DNA of 64,000 nt, taken from assembly GCF_016827675.1 (NCBI RefSeq), contig NZ_JAERJA010000004.1, positions 282,161 to 346,160 of the forward strand, given 5' to 3'. This DNA comes from Nocardioides limicola. GTDB taxonomy: Bacteria > Actinomycetota > Actinomycetes > Propionibacteriales > Nocardioidaceae. Below the pieces are notes generated by a model. The model saw only the letters and a program-made list of their open reading frames with translations, was not told the origin of the DNA and searched no databases. Position numbers and translations under genes: made by a program. Of the stretch, positions 14,084 through 23,341 are shown piece by piece (within the stretch, counting starts at the first letter, position 1; every line of letters starts with the position of its first letter).

Positions 14084-16666
14084 ATGACCGCCCCCGCCGC
14101 CCCGTCCCACCGCTTCGCCCGGTTCACGGCGTACACGCTTGTCCTGGTGGTGCTGCTGGTGATGGCCGGCGCGATCACCGCCACCCGGATCGCTCGCCAA
14201 CCCCTGCCGCAGACCGCCGGCGAGGTGCAGGTGCCGGGACTCGACGCCGCCGTGCACGTGATCCGCGACGCCCACGGCATCCCCACCCTGATCGGGGACT
14301 CCCAGACCGACCTGCTCCGCGCCCAGGGCTACGTGCACGCCCAGGAGCGGTTCTTCGAGATGGACGTACGTCGGCACGTCACCGCCGGCCGGCTGGCCGA
14401 ACTGTTCGGCGAGGCGGCCGTCGAGACCGACACCTTCGTCCGGACCCTGGGCTGGCGACGGGTCGCCGAGCGGGAGCTGGCACTGCTGACGCCCGCCACC
14501 CGTGCCGCCCTGGAGGCGTACGCCGACGGGGTGAACGCCTGGCTGGACACCCACGACGGCGCCGACCTCGGGGTCCAGTACACGCTGCTGCGGCTCACCG
14601 GCCTGGAGTACCACCCCGAGCCGTGGACCCCGGTCGACTCACTCGCCTGGCTCAAGGCGATGGCCTGGGACCTGCGGGCGAACCTCGAGGAGGAGATCGA
14701 CCGGGCGTTGATCGCCGCCGAGATCGGCCCCGGTTTCGTCGACCAACTGCACCCGGCGTACGAGTTCGACCGGCGCGCCCCGATCGTCGAGGAGGGCGCC
14801 GTGATCGACGGCGCCTTCGAGCCACTCGCCAGTGAGGCGGGCACCCGGCGCCCCACTCGGGCGCCGTACACCGCGGACCAGGTCGCCGCACTCAGCCGGG
14901 TCCGCGACGCGTTGCACGCGACGCCGGAGTTCCTCGGCGCCGGCAGCGGCCGCCGCGGGGACGGGATCGGCTCCAACAGTTGGGTGATCTCGGCCGAGCA
15001 CTCCGCCACCGGGGCGGCGCTGCTGGCCAACGACCCGCACCTGGGGGTGTCGATGCCCGGCATCTGGATGCAGATGGGTCTGCAGTGCCGGACCGTCGAC
15101 GAGGACTGCCCACTGCACGTCTCCGGCTTCACCTTCGCCGGCCTCCCCGGCGTGGTGATCGGCCACAACGCCGACATCGCCTGGGGATTCACCAACCTCG
15201 GCGCCGACGTCACCGACCTCTACCTGGAGCGGGTCGAGGGCGACCAGTGGCTCTACGACGGCGAATGGCTCGACCTCGAGATCCGTGAGGAGACGATCCG
15301 GGTGCACGGCGGCGACGACGTGACGATCCGGGTCCGGGAGACCAGCCACGGGCCGCTGCTCTCCGACGCCGCCGACCGGTACGCCGACTTCGGGGCCGAC
15401 GTCCTCGACCCGGAGACGTCCGGATCGGGGGAGCAGTACGGCGTGTCGCTGGCCTGGACCGCGCTCGAACCGGCCCCCACCGCGGACGCGATCATGGCGC
15501 TGAACACCGCGTCGGACTTCGCCGAGTTCCGTCGGGCGGCGCGGCTTTTCGCAGTGCCCGCCCAGAACCTCATCTATGCCGACGTCGACGGCAACATCGG
15601 CTACCAGGCGCCCGGCCGGATCCCGATCCGCAAGTCGGGGAACGACGGCCGGATGCCGGCCGCGGGCTGGCAGTCGGAGAACGACTGGACCCCCGACGTG
15701 ATCGGGTTCGACGCGATGCCGTGGGCCTACAACCCCGAGTCCGGGTTCATCGTGACCGCGAACCAGGCGGTGATCGGCCCCGACTACGTCGAGCACCTGA
15801 CCGACGACTGGGACCGGGGCTACCGCTCGCAGCGGATCCGGAACCTGATCGAGTCCGGGGTGCGGTTCAGCATCGACGACCTGGCCGCCATGCAGACCGA
15901 CGACTTCCATCCGTTCGCCCCGGTGCTGGTGCCGCACCTGCTCGACATCCGGCTCCCGGGCGGCTACTACGCGGCCGGGCAGGAGCTCCTCGCCGACTGG
16001 GACTTCCGGCAGCCGGCCGATTCGGCTGCGGCGGCCTACTTCAACGCCGTCTGGAGCAACCTGCTGGAACTGGTCTTCGGTGACCGGCTCCCCGAGGGGC
16101 AGCAGCCCGACGGTGGCCAACGCTGGTTCGCAGTGATGGAGCGACTCCTCGGCGAGCCGGCCAACGCCTGGTGGGACGACCCGGAGACCGTCGACCACAT
16201 CGAGACCCGCGACGAGGTGCTGGCCGAGGCGCTGCGGCTGGCCCGCGACGAGCTCACCCGACGGCTCTCGGTCGACCCGGCCGAGTGGCAGTGGGGGCGG
16301 CTGCACCGGCTGGAACTCCAGGACTCCACGCTGGGCTCCTCGGGCAACCCGGTCGCCGAGTGGCTGCTGAACCGTGGCCCGTTCTGGGCAGCCGGCGGCA
16401 CCTCGCTGGTCAACGCCACCAGCTGGAACGCCGCCGAGTCCTACCGGGTCACCGCGGCACCGTCGATGCGGATGGTGGTCGCCCCCGGCGACTGGGACTC
16501 GTCCCGGTGGATCAACCTGACCGGGGTGTCGGGACACCCCGCCTCCCCGCACTACGACGACCAGATCGACCTGTGGCTGGCCGGGGAGACACTGCCGTGG
16601 CCGTTCACCGCCGAGGCGGTCCATGAGGCTGCCGCCGCTGAGCTGCGGCTGCTGCCGGCCGACTGA
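14084..16666 (+). CDS. Penicillin acylase family protein (Ntn hydrolase), membrane anchored
   Basis: 860 residues from ATG 14084. A transmembrane segment near the N terminus (YTLVLVVLLVMAGAITATRI) anchors or exports it. The propeptide starts VHVIRDAHGIPTLIGDSQTDLLRAQGYVHAQER, a family hallmark. The autocatalytic cleavage site and N-terminal nucleophile are in GIGSNSWVISAEHS (Ser near residue 297), followed by LLANDPHLG and a C-terminal block WNAAESYRVTAAPSMRMVV. Members hydrolyse amide bonds in beta-lactams, acyl-homoserine lactones or acyl peptides; the substrate here is not decided by sequence. It lies between FmdB and 5-FCL. Confidence 0.92.
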   Translation: MTAPAAPSHRFARFTAYTLVLVVLLVMAGAITATRIARQPLPQTAGEVQVPGLDAAVHVIRDAHGIPTLIGDSQTDLLRAQGYVHAQERFFEMDVRRHVTAGRLAELFGEAAVETDTFVRTLGWRRVAERELALLTPATRAALEAYADGVNAWLDTHDGADLGVQYTLLRLTGLEYHPEPWTPVDSLAWLKAMAWDLRANLEEEIDRALIAAEIGPGFVDQLHPAYEFDRRAPIVEEGAVIDGAFEPLASEAGTRRPTRAPYTADQVAALSRVRDALHATPEFLGAGSGRRGDGIGSNSWVISAEHSATGAALLANDPHLGVSMPGIWMQMGLQCRTVDEDCPLHVSGFTFAGLPGVVIGHNADIAWGFTNLGADVTDLYLERVEGDQWLYDGEWLDLEIREETIRVHGGDDVTIRVRETSHGPLLSDAADRYADFGADVLDPETSGSGEQYGVSLAWTALEPAPTADAIMALNTASDFAEFRRAARLFAVPAQNLIYADVDGNIGYQAPGRIPIRKSGNDGRMPAAGWQSENDWTPDVIGFDAMPWAYNPESGFIVTANQAVIGPDYVEHLTDDWDRGYRSQRIRNLIESGVRFSIDDLAAMQTDDFHPFAPVLVPHLLDIRLPGGYYAAGQELLADWDFRQPADSAAAAYFNAVWSNLLELVFGDRLPEGQQPDGGQRWFAVMERLLGEPANAWWDDPETVDHIETRDEVLAEALRLARDELTRRLSVDPAEWQWGRLHRLELQDSTLGSSGNPVAEWLLNRGPFWAAGGTSLVNATSWNAAESYRVTAAPSMRMVVAPGDWDSSRWINLTGVSGHPASPHYDDQIDLWLAGETLPWPFTAEAVHEAAAAELRLLPAD

Positions 16667-16675
16667 GTACGGCGG

Positions 16676-17287
16676 TCACCCGAAGCGCTGCACGCCCGAC
16701 GGCGTCGCGACCGCCGCCACGGCCAGGTCGTGAGGCTCGGTGGGCACCTCGTCGAGCACCTCGTGCTCCCACAGCAGCAGGCAGGTCCAGCCGGTGACCC
16801 GGGCCAGGGTCCGGTCGTACGAGCCGCCGCCGCGACCCAGCCGGGCACCGGTCCGGTCCACGGCCAGCCCCGGCGCCAGCACCACCTCCGCGGCGGCGAC
16901 CGCCCCCGGGCCGAGACGCGGTCCGGTCGGCTCCCACAGGCCACGACCGGTCCGTGCCAGCGACGCGAGCCCGGTGAACTCCGCCCAGTCCAGGTCGTCG
17001 TCGGGCAGCAGCACCGGCAGCAGCACCCGGCGGCTGGGCGTGGTCAGCGCGGCGAGCAGGTCCAGGCTGCCCGGCTCCCCACCCACCGGCACGTACGCCG
17101 CGACCTGGGCCGCCCGGCGTACCTCCTCGGCGGCGAGCAACGCCGCGGCCAAGGAGTCGTTCCCCTGTCTGCGTTGGGCGACGCCCATCTGCCGCCGCTG
17201 GTCGAGCAGCCGACGCCGCAGCGCCTGCTTGGCCGCAGTCGGGCCCCCTGGGATGTCCGGGGACGGGGGGTGCTGTGCCGACGTCAC
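16676..17287 (-). CDS. 5-formyltetrahydrofolate cyclo-ligase
   Basis: 203 residues from GTG 17285-17287. The family signature near the C terminus is intact (GARLGRGGGSYDRTL, phosphate/ATP binding), and the N-terminal AKQALRRRLLDQRRQM is the usual basic helix. The enzyme uses ATP to convert 5-formyl-THF to 5,10-methenyl-THF. Its start is 23 bp from that of the divergent UGPase gene, an arrangement common in Nocardioides-type genomes. Convergent with the penicillin acylase gene, 9 bp apart. Confidence 0.93.
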   Translation of the reverse strand: MTSAQHPPSPDIPGGPTAAKQALRRRLLDQRRQMGVAQRRQGNDSLAAALLAAEEVRRAAQVAAYVPVGGEPGSLDLLAALTTPSRRVLLPVLLPDDDLDWAEFTGLASLARTGRGLWEPTGPRLGPGAVAAAEVVLAPGLAVDRTGARLGRGGGSYDRTLARVTGWTCLLLWEHEVLDEVPTEPHDLAVAAVATPSGVQRFG

Positions 17288-17310
17288 CGGTCCAGCCTAC
17301 GATCACTTGC

Positions 17311-18693
17311 ATGTCTGCTGAGGGACTTGCCAAGGCACGCCAGAAGATGGTCGACGCCGATGTCGACGCCACCGCGATCGAGGTGTTCGCCCACTACTAC
17401 CGCCAGGTCGAGCACGGCGAGACCGGGATGATCGGCGAGGAGAGCATCGATCCGCACGACATGGAGTCACTGGCCGCCGTCGACGTCGATGACGAGGTGG
17501 CGAGCCGGGCGCTCGCCGCCACGGTGGCGATCAAGCTCAACGGTGGCCTGGGCACGTCGATGGGGATGGAGCGGGCCAAGTCGCTGCTCTGCGTCCGCCG
17601 CGGGCTCTCCTTCCTGGACGTGATCGCCCGGCAGGTGCTGCACCTGCGGCAGACCCATCAGGTGCGCCTGCCGCTGCTGTTCATGAACAGTTTCCGCACC
17701 TCCGCGGACACGATGGCCGCGCTGCAGCGGTACGCCGACCTGCCGGTCGACGGGCTGCCGTTGGAGTTCCTGCAGAACAAGGAGCCCAAGCTCGACGCGA
17801 CCACCCTGGAGCCGATCAGCCACCCCGCCGACCCGGAGTTGGAGTGGTGCCCGCCCGGACACGGCGACCTCTACACGGTGCTGCACGCCTCCGGGCTGCT
17901 GCGGCAACTGATCGATGCCGGCTTCCGGTACGCGTTCGTCTCCAACGCCGACAACCTCGGTGCCGTGCCGACGCCGCGGGTGGCCGGCTGGTTCGCCGGC
18001 TCCGGTGCCCCGTTCGCGATCGAGGCGGTCCGGCGTACCCCCTCCGACCGCAAGGGCGGGCACTTCGCCCGGCGCAGGTCCGACGGCCGGATCGTGCTCC
18101 GGGAGACCGCGCAGACCCCGCCGGAGGACCTGGCGGCGCTGGCCGACCTGGACCGGCACCGCTACACCTCCACCAATAACCTCTGGTTCGACCTGGTGGC
18201 GATGGCCGAGGTGCTCGAGGCCCGCCGCGGCATCCTCGGCCTGCCCCTGATCCGCAACGTCAAGACTGTGGACCCGACCGATCCGAGCACCCCCGAGGTG
18301 GTGCAGATCGAGTGCGCGATGGGTGCGGCGATCGAGCTCTTCGAGGAGGCCACCACCATCGAGGTGGACCGGGACCGGTTCATCCCGGTGAAGACCACCA
18401 ACGACCTGCTGGTGCTCCGCTCGGACGTGTACGACCTGGCCGAGGACTTCAGGCTCGGCCAGACCACCGACGAGATCCCGTTCGTCGACCTGGACACCAG
18501 CCACTTCAAACTGGTCAACGACTTCGATCAGCGGTTCCCCGAGGGGGTCCCGTCGATGCGCCGGGCCCGGTCGTTGCGGGTCAACGGTGACTGGACCTTC
18601 GGCCGGGACGTCGCCGTGGTCGGCGACGTCGAACTCGACCCGGCCGCGGCCGCCGAGCGGGTCGCTCCGGGCACGGTGCTGGGAGCCGACTAG
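17311..18693 (+). CDS. UTP--glucose-1-phosphate uridylyltransferase (UDPGP family)
   Basis: 460 residues from ATG 17311. The nucleotide-binding loop VAIKLNGGLGTSMGMERAKSLL and the later FMNSFRTS, EWCPPGHGDLYTVL, FVSNADNLGAV and IPVKTTNDLLVLRSD blocks identify the eukaryote-like UDPGP family rather than bacterial GalU. It makes UDP-glucose for glycolipids and cell-wall sugars. First gene of a run translationally coupled to moeA (TAGTG overlap at 18691-18695). Confidence 0.93.
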   Translation: MSAEGLAKARQKMVDADVDATAIEVFAHYYRQVEHGETGMIGEESIDPHDMESLAAVDVDDEVASRALAATVAIKLNGGLGTSMGMERAKSLLCVRRGLSFLDVIARQVLHLRQTHQVRLPLLFMNSFRTSADTMAALQRYADLPVDGLPLEFLQNKEPKLDATTLEPISHPADPELEWCPPGHGDLYTVLHASGLLRQLIDAGFRYAFVSNADNLGAVPTPRVAGWFAGSGAPFAIEAVRRTPSDRKGGHFARRRSDGRIVLRETAQTPPEDLAALADLDRHRYTSTNNLWFDLVAMAEVLEARRGILGLPLIRNVKTVDPTDPSTPEVVQIECAMGAAIELFEEATTIEVDRDRFIPVKTTNDLLVLRSDVYDLAEDFRLGQTTDEIPFVDLDTSHFKLVNDFDQRFPEGVPSMRRARSLRVNGDWTFGRDVAVVGDVELDPAAAAERVAPGTVLGAD

Positions 18694-19922
18694 TGGCCGA
18701 CCCGATCAGCGTCGACGAGCACCTGGCCCGGATCCTCGACACCGTCACCCCGCTGGCCCCACTGCCGCAGCCGCTCGCTGAGGCGCTCGGCCAGGCGGTG
18801 GCCGAGGACGTCACCGCGACGATCTCGCTGCCCGGCTTCGACAACTCCGCGATGGACGGGTACGCCGTACACCGCGCCGATCTGGCCGGTGCCACCGCCG
18901 AGGCGCCGGTGACGCTGCCGGTGGTCGGCGAGATCAGCGCCGGCCGGTCCCACCACCTGGCGCTGTCGCCGGGGACGGCCACCAAGATCATGACCGGCGC
19001 GCCGGTGCCCCAGGGGGCCGACGCGGTGGTGCCCTACGAGTGGACCGACCGTGGGGTGGCCCGGGTCCGGGTCGAGGGCCAGCCGAGCCAGGGGCAGCAC
19101 ATCCGCCGCGCCGGCGAGGACGTCGCCGCAGGGGAGCGGGTGATCGCCGCGGGGACCGTGCTCGGCCCGCGACAGATCGGTCTGCTCGCCGGTGTCGGCC
19201 GGGCGACGGTGCTGATCCGGCCGCGCCCGCGGGTGGTGGTGATCTCCACCGGCACCGAGCTGCGGGAGCCCGGCACCCCGCTGGGCCGGGACTCGATCTA
19301 TGACGCCAACTCGCACCTGCTCGCCGCGGCTGCCCGCCGGGCCGGGGCGGTGGTCTATCGGGTCGGCGTGGTGCCCGATGACCCGCGGCAGTTCGCCGAG
19401 ACGCTGGAGGACCAGCTGGTGCGGGCCGATCTGGTGGTCACCAGCGGCGGCGTCAGCCAGGGCGACTACGACGTCGTCAAGGAGACGCTGAGCGGACTCG
19501 GCTCGGTCTGGTTCGGGCCGGTGGCGATGCAGCCCGGCAAGCCGCAGGGGTTCGGCCTGGTCGGCGACGACCGGATCCCGATCTTCACGCTGCCCGGCAA
19601 CCCGGTGTCGTCGTACGTCTCCTTCGAGACGTTCGTGCTGCCGGCGCTGCGGAAGATGATGGGCAAGACACCGCACACCCGGCCGGTGCGCCGGGCCCGG
19701 CTGACGGAGCCGATCAGCTCCGCGGTGGGACGGCGGCAGTTCCTGCGTGGCCACTACGAGCTGGGCCTGGACGGTCCGACGGTGCGGCCCGTCGGCGGCG
19801 TCGGGTCGCACCTGCTCGGTGACCTGGCGGCGGCGAACGCGCTGATCGTGGTCGCCGAGGAGACGGCCGCACTCGCTGCCGGTGACCGGGTCGCGGTGCT
19901 GGCGCTGGACGAGGAGTTCTGA
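18693..19922 (+). CDS. moeA: Molybdopterin molybdenumtransferase
   Basis: 409 residues, GTG start overlapping the UGPase stop by one base. MoeA blocks: LPGFDNSAMDGYAVH (molybdate/MPT site), MTGAPVPQGADAVVPYE, VVVISTGTELREPG, VVTSGGVSQGDYD and FTLPGNPVSSYVSFE. Inserts molybdate into adenylylated molybdopterin. It overlaps moaC by one base, and the cofactor genes plausibly serve the FdhF-type enzyme encoded at 59.9 kb. Confidence 0.95.
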   Translation: MADPISVDEHLARILDTVTPLAPLPQPLAEALGQAVAEDVTATISLPGFDNSAMDGYAVHRADLAGATAEAPVTLPVVGEISAGRSHHLALSPGTATKIMTGAPVPQGADAVVPYEWTDRGVARVRVEGQPSQGQHIRRAGEDVAAGERVIAAGTVLGPRQIGLLAGVGRATVLIRPRPRVVVISTGTELREPGTPLGRDSIYDANSHLLAAAARRAGAVVYRVGVVPDDPRQFAETLEDQLVRADLVVTSGGVSQGDYDVVKETLSGLGSVWFGPVAMQPGKPQGFGLVGDDRIPIFTLPGNPVSSYVSFETFVLPALRKMMGKTPHTRPVRRARLTEPISSAVGRRQFLRGHYELGLDGPTVRPVGGVGSHLLGDLAAANALIVVAEETAALAAGDRVAVLALDEEF

Positions 19923-20392
19923 TGGCGGACAGGTTGACCCATGTGGACGAGTCCGGGGCGGCCCGGATGGTCGATGTCACCGGCAAGGAGGTCACCGCCC
20001 GGACCGCGACCGCGACCGGCCGGGTGCTGGTCTCGGCCGAGGTGGTCGCGCTGCTGCGCGGCGAGGGGGTGCCCAAGGGGGATGCCCTCGCGGTGGCCCG
20101 GATCGCCGGGATCATGGGTGCCAAGCAGACCCCGGCGCTGATCCCGCTGTGCCACCCGCTGGCGGTGTCCGGGGTCGAGGTCGACCTGACAGTGCTCGAT
20201 GACGCCGTGGAGATCACCGCGACAGTGCGCACCGCGGACCGGACCGGCGTGGAGATGGAAGCACTCACCGCGGTGTCGGTGGCGGCGCTGACCGTGGTGG
20301 ACATGGTCAAGGCCGTCGACAAGCGCGCGGTGATCAGCGACATCTGCGTGCAGGCCAAGTCCGGGGGCAAGTCGGGGGACTGGACCCGATGA
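19922..20392 (+). CDS. moaC: Cyclic pyranopterin monophosphate synthase
   Basis: 156 residues, ATG in a TGATG overlap with moeA. Signature blocks: MVDVTGKEVTARTATATG, KGDALAVARIAGIMGAKQT, IPLCHPL and TGVEMEALTAVSVAALTVVDMVKA. Works with MoaA to form cPMP in molybdenum cofactor synthesis. Four-base overlap with the next gene. Confidence 0.95.
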   Translation: MADRLTHVDESGAARMVDVTGKEVTARTATATGRVLVSAEVVALLRGEGVPKGDALAVARIAGIMGAKQTPALIPLCHPLAVSGVEVDLTVLDDAVEITATVRTADRTGVEMEALTAVSVAALTVVDMVKAVDKRAVISDICVQAKSGGKSGDWTR

Positions 20393-20859
20393 AGGCCGCG
20401 GTGGTGGTCGCCTCCAACCGGGCCGCGGCCGGTGTGTACGACGACACCTGTGGCCCGCTGATGGTCGCCGCGCTGACCCGGCTCGGCTTCGACACCCCCG
20501 CGCCGATGGTCGTCCCCGACGGTGACCCGGTGGCCGAGGCGATCCGGGCGGCGGTGGGCGACGGCGCCCGGGTGGTGCTCACCACCGGCGGCACCGGGCT
20601 CACCCCCACCGACCGCACCCCGGAGGTGACCCGGCCACTGTTGGACCGGGAGGTGCCCGGCATCGCCGAGGCGATCCGCGCCCACGGCGCCGCGAAGGGG
20701 GTGCCGACCGCGGCGCTGTCGCGTGGGCTGGCCGGGGTGTGCGGTGAGGCACTGGTGGTGAATCTGCCCGGGTCCGGTGGTGGGGTGAAGGACGGGCTGG
20801 CGGTGCTGGAGCCGCTGCTGGTGCATGCGGTGGAGCAGATCGTGGGGAGCGACCATTGA
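20389..20859 (+). CDS. mog: MogA/MoaB family molybdopterin adenylyltransferase
   Basis: 156 residues, ATG within ATGA of moaC. The MoCF-binding fold shows in VVLTTGGTGLTPTDRTPEV and in VNLPGSGGGVKDGL. Family role: adenylylation of molybdopterin before MoeA. Overlaps the following acetyltransferase gene by four bases (TTGA). Confidence 0.92.
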   Translation: MKAAVVVASNRAAAGVYDDTCGPLMVAALTRLGFDTPAPMVVPDGDPVAEAIRAAVGDGARVVLTTGGTGLTPTDRTPEVTRPLLDREVPGIAEAIRAHGAAKGVPTAALSRGLAGVCGEALVVNLPGSGGGVKDGLAVLEPLLVHAVEQIVGSDH

Positions 20860-21455
20860 GACCGGGCTGGCCGGCCCGGCTCAGTCACGGGAACGTGCGT
20901 CTGCGGCCGTTGACCACCCGGGATGCGCCGACCTGGGATCGGGTCCGGGAGCAGAACCGGCTCTGGCTCAGCCCTTGGGAGGCGTCGCTGCCGGCGAGTG
21001 AGTCGACGTACTCGCCGACCACGTTGCGGCAGTTGGCCAGGCGACTGGTCAGGGCGGCGCGTCGGGGTGAGGCGCTGCCGTTCGTGATCGAGGTCGACGG
21101 CGAGTTCGCCGGCCAGGTGACGGTCAGCAACGTGGTGCGGGGATCGGCGCAGTTCGGGTCCATCGGCTACTGGCTGGATCAGCGGCATGCCGGCCGTGGC
21201 GTGGTGCCGCTGGCGGTGGCGATGGTGATCGACCACTGCTTCTCGACGGTGGGGCTGCATCGGATCGAGATCGCCATCCGGCCGGAGAACTCGAACTCGC
21301 TGCGGGTGGTGGAGAAGCTGGGGATGCGGGAGATCGGGCTGGCGCCGCGGTTCCTGCACATCGATGGGGCGTGGCGCGACCACCGCCTCTTCGCGGTCAC
21401 CGTCGAGGAGTGCCCGGTGTCGATGGTCGACCGACTCCTTCAGTCACACGAGTAG
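20856..21455 (+). CDS. GNAT-family N-acetyltransferase (RimJ-like)
   Basis: 199 residues from TTG 20856 inside the mog stop. RLRPLTTRDAPTWDRVREQN, then the acetyl-CoA strand-loop GYWLDQRHAGRGVVPLAVAMV and the C-terminal ENSNSLRVVEKLGMREIG are those of RimJ/RimL-type ribosomal-protein or aminoacyl acetyltransferases. Substrate unknown. Last gene of the coupled UGPase-moeA-moaC-mog block. Confidence 0.9.
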   Translation: MRPGWPARLSHGNVRLRPLTTRDAPTWDRVREQNRLWLSPWEASLPASESTYSPTTLRQLARRLVRAARRGEALPFVIEVDGEFAGQVTVSNVVRGSAQFGSIGYWLDQRHAGRGVVPLAVAMVIDHCFSTVGLHRIEIAIRPENSNSLRVVEKLGMREIGLAPRFLHIDGAWRDHRLFAVTVEECPVSMVDRLLQSHE

Positions 21456-21516
21456 TTCTGCGACACACCAGACGACATGCGCCACGGGAGCGGTGCCGGA
21501 TCCTAGGCTCTGACTC

Positions 21517-22359
21517 GTGGACGTGTCTGGGCTGATCTTCGCCGCTCTTGCGATCGCGTGGGCGGCCTATCTGCTTCCCAAGGCGGTCAAGCATCACGAA
21601 GAGGTCGCCAAGAGCCGCTCGGTAGACCGCTTCTCGCACACCATGCGGGTGCTCTCCCGGCGCGAGCCGGGGGCCCGGCTGGACGAGCGGGTGGTGCTGA
21701 CGCCCGCCCGCGAGGCGAGCGCCCCGGTGGTGACCGGCAAGCGTCCCGGCCCGACTCCGGCTCAGATCCGGGCGCGCCGCGCCGCAGCCCGGGTGGCTGC
21801 CCGGCGGCGACGTCGGGTGCTGCTCACGCTGCTCACCGCGGTGGGCGCCACCGCCGGCGCGGCCGCGTACTGGAGTTTCTCCTGGTGGTACCTCGCCATC
21901 CCCGCCGGCCTGGTCGTCGTCTGGCTGGTGCTCTGCCGGGTGATGGTCAAGGGCGAGTTGCGCGACGATGCTCGCCTGCTCGGCTCCCCGTCCTCGTTGG
22001 CTGAGTCGGTTGCCCCTTCCGAGGCCGAGCCCGTCGACGGTCCGCTCGGGACCCCTGACCGTTCGCCGGTCGAGGCCCCCGACGAGTACGACGTCGTCCG
22101 GAACCCGCAGGGCTTCGACGAGCCGTCGCCGATGGCCGAGACCGCTGTCGGTGGCTGGGACCCGGTGCCGACCACCCTGCCGACGTACGTCACGAAGGAT
22201 CAGGCGTCGCGCACGGTGCGCACCATCGACCTGGATGCCACCGGGGTGTGGAGTTCGGCACGCACCGACGAGGACGCCGACCTGGCTCGGCAGGCGGAGG
22301 CCGACCGCAAGGCCCGCCGCGACGCCGACGAGCGCCGCTCCCGCGCGACCGGGGCCTGA
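21517..22359 (+). CDS. sepX: Divisome protein SepX/GlpR-like membrane protein
   Basis: 280 residues from GTG 21517. A first transmembrane helix begins at the N terminus (LIFAALAIAWAAYLLPKAVKHHEEVAKSRSVDRFSHTMRVL is the diagnostic start, in two parts), with two further helices around residues 105-145 (LLTLLTAVGATAGAAAYWSF, then YLAIPAGLVVVWLVLCRVMV). A disordered acidic/charged C terminus follows. The match is to SepX/GlpR, which stabilises Z-rings in Streptomyces; the position just after UGPase-moeA is the same there. The family call is strong; the role here is inferred. Confidence 0.85.
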   Translation: MDVSGLIFAALAIAWAAYLLPKAVKHHEEVAKSRSVDRFSHTMRVLSRREPGARLDERVVLTPAREASAPVVTGKRPGPTPAQIRARRAAARVAARRRRRVLLTLLTAVGATAGAAAYWSFSWWYLAIPAGLVVVWLVLCRVMVKGELRDDARLLGSPSSLAESVAPSEAEPVDGPLGTPDRSPVEAPDEYDVVRNPQGFDEPSPMAETAVGGWDPVPTTLPTYVTKDQASRTVRTIDLDATGVWSSARTDEDADLARQAEADRKARRDADERRSRATGA

Positions 22360-22411
22360 ACCTCGATTACGACCCGCCCGGCGGCGGGTGCTAACGTTTC
22401 CACGCACGCTT

Positions 22412-22487
22412 GGGGCTGTGGCGCAGTTGGTAGCGCGTCTCGTTCGCAATGAGAAGGCCAGGGGTTCGAGTCCCCTCAGCTCCACCA
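22412..22487 (+). tRNA. tRNA-Ala (CGC anticodon)
   Basis: Cloverleaf with acceptor stem GGGGCTG/CAGCTCC (one G-T pair), D arm GCGC..GCGC, anticodon loop TTCGCAA (CGC at 22445-22447, reading GCG), T arm AGGGG-TTCGAGT-CCCCT, discriminator A and an encoded CCA (22485-22487). Confidence 0.92.
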
Positions 22488-22510
22488 AAGGTTCGATGTT
22501 CGAACCACTC

Positions 22511-22539
22511 CTGAGGCGGGCCCAATCGGCCCGCCTCAG
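22511..22539 (+). terminator. Terminator after tRNA-Ala
   Basis: CTGAGGCGGGCC and GGCCCGCCTCAG form a perfect 12-bp stem around a 5-nt loop, followed by CGTGTTT, about 24 bp past the tRNA. Confidence 0.8.
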
Positions 22540-22570
22540 CGTGTTTCTGGGGGTCGCCCGCCGCCCGAAA

Positions 22571-22610
22571 CGGTGCACATGTGCAGTTCGAGGGGTGCCC
22601 CAGCCTGATC
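22571..22610. repeat. 40-bp dispersed repeat, copy 1
   Basis: CGGTGCACATGTGCAGTTCG... through CAGCCTGATC is 37/40 identical to 29016-29055. A shorter, looser echo (GCGGTGCATGTGTGCG) follows at about 22621. No gene lies between 22540 and 22721. Confidence 0.75.
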
Positions 22611-22721
22611 CGCCCCTGCGAGCGGTGCATGTGTGCGTTTTGCGGGCTGCCGGTACCCCCCGGCTGGTTCATGCGTGTTCGGCGCGGCCCCGCGCATTCG
22701 TCGGCTCCCGTACGGGTGTGT

Positions 22722-23324
22722 CTAGGGCCTCGTGAATGCTTCGCGGCTGGCCGCAACCTCGGGACGAGTGGTACAGCCATAGACATGGTCGTTGATGAGG
22801 CCCATCGCTTGCATGAACGCGAACGCGGTGGTGGGGCCGACGAATCGCCAGCCGCGCCTCTTCAGTTCCTTCGACATCGCTGCCGAGGCGGGGGAGGTGG
22901 ACACGGATTGTGGTGGATCCAGTTGGTCGCTGGGTGGTTCGTAGCGCCAGAAGAAGGCGGCGAGTGACCCCTCGGTGTGCTGCATCTCGATCGCTCGACG
23001 GGCGTTGTTGACGACCGCCTCGATCTTGCCGCGGTGCCGGACGATGCCGGTGTCGGTGAGTAGGCGTTCGATGTCGCTGTCGTCGTACGCGGCGACGGCG
23101 TGGAAGTCGAATCCGGCGAAGGCATTCCGGAAGTTGTCTCGCTTGGCCAGGATGGTGCGCCAGCTGAGCCCGGATTGGAACCCTTCCAGGCTGAGCTTCT
23201 CGAAGAGTCTCTGGTCGTCGGTGACGGGGAAGCCCCACTCGGTGTCGTGGTAGTTGAGGAACTCGGGGGCTGCGCCTGCCCAGTGGCAGCGAGGTTGGCC
23301 GTCGGGGGCGATGAACGTCTGCAC
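22722..23324 (-). CDS. tag: DNA-3-methyladenine glycosylase I
   Basis: 200 residues from GTG 23322-23324. Tag signature: PRCHWAGAAPEFLNYHDTEWG, FEKLSLEGFQSGLSWRTIL, FDFHAVAAYDDSDIERLL, GIVRHRGKIEAVVNNARR and LKRRGWRFVGPTTAFAFMQAMG, with Cys/His zinc ligands at both ends (CHW near the N terminus, NDHVYGC near the C terminus). Excises 3-methyladenine from alkylated DNA. It sits at the end of a minus-strand run with a YCII-like gene and a TetR gene. Confidence 0.95.
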   Translation of the reverse strand: MQTFIAPDGQPRCHWAGAAPEFLNYHDTEWGFPVTDDQRLFEKLSLEGFQSGLSWRTILAKRDNFRNAFAGFDFHAVAAYDDSDIERLLTDTGIVRHRGKIEAVVNNARRAIEMQHTEGSLAAFFWRYEPPSDQLDPPQSVSTSPASAAMSKELKRRGWRFVGPTTAFAFMQAMGLINDHVYGCTTRPEVAASREAFTRP

Positions 23325-23341
23325 TGGTGCCTCCGCGGGTG

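Noticed and set aside
14639..16624. 661-codon minus-strand frame opposite the penicillin acylase gene
   Set aside because: Same GC-driven shadow effect; the plus-strand protein has all family motifs.
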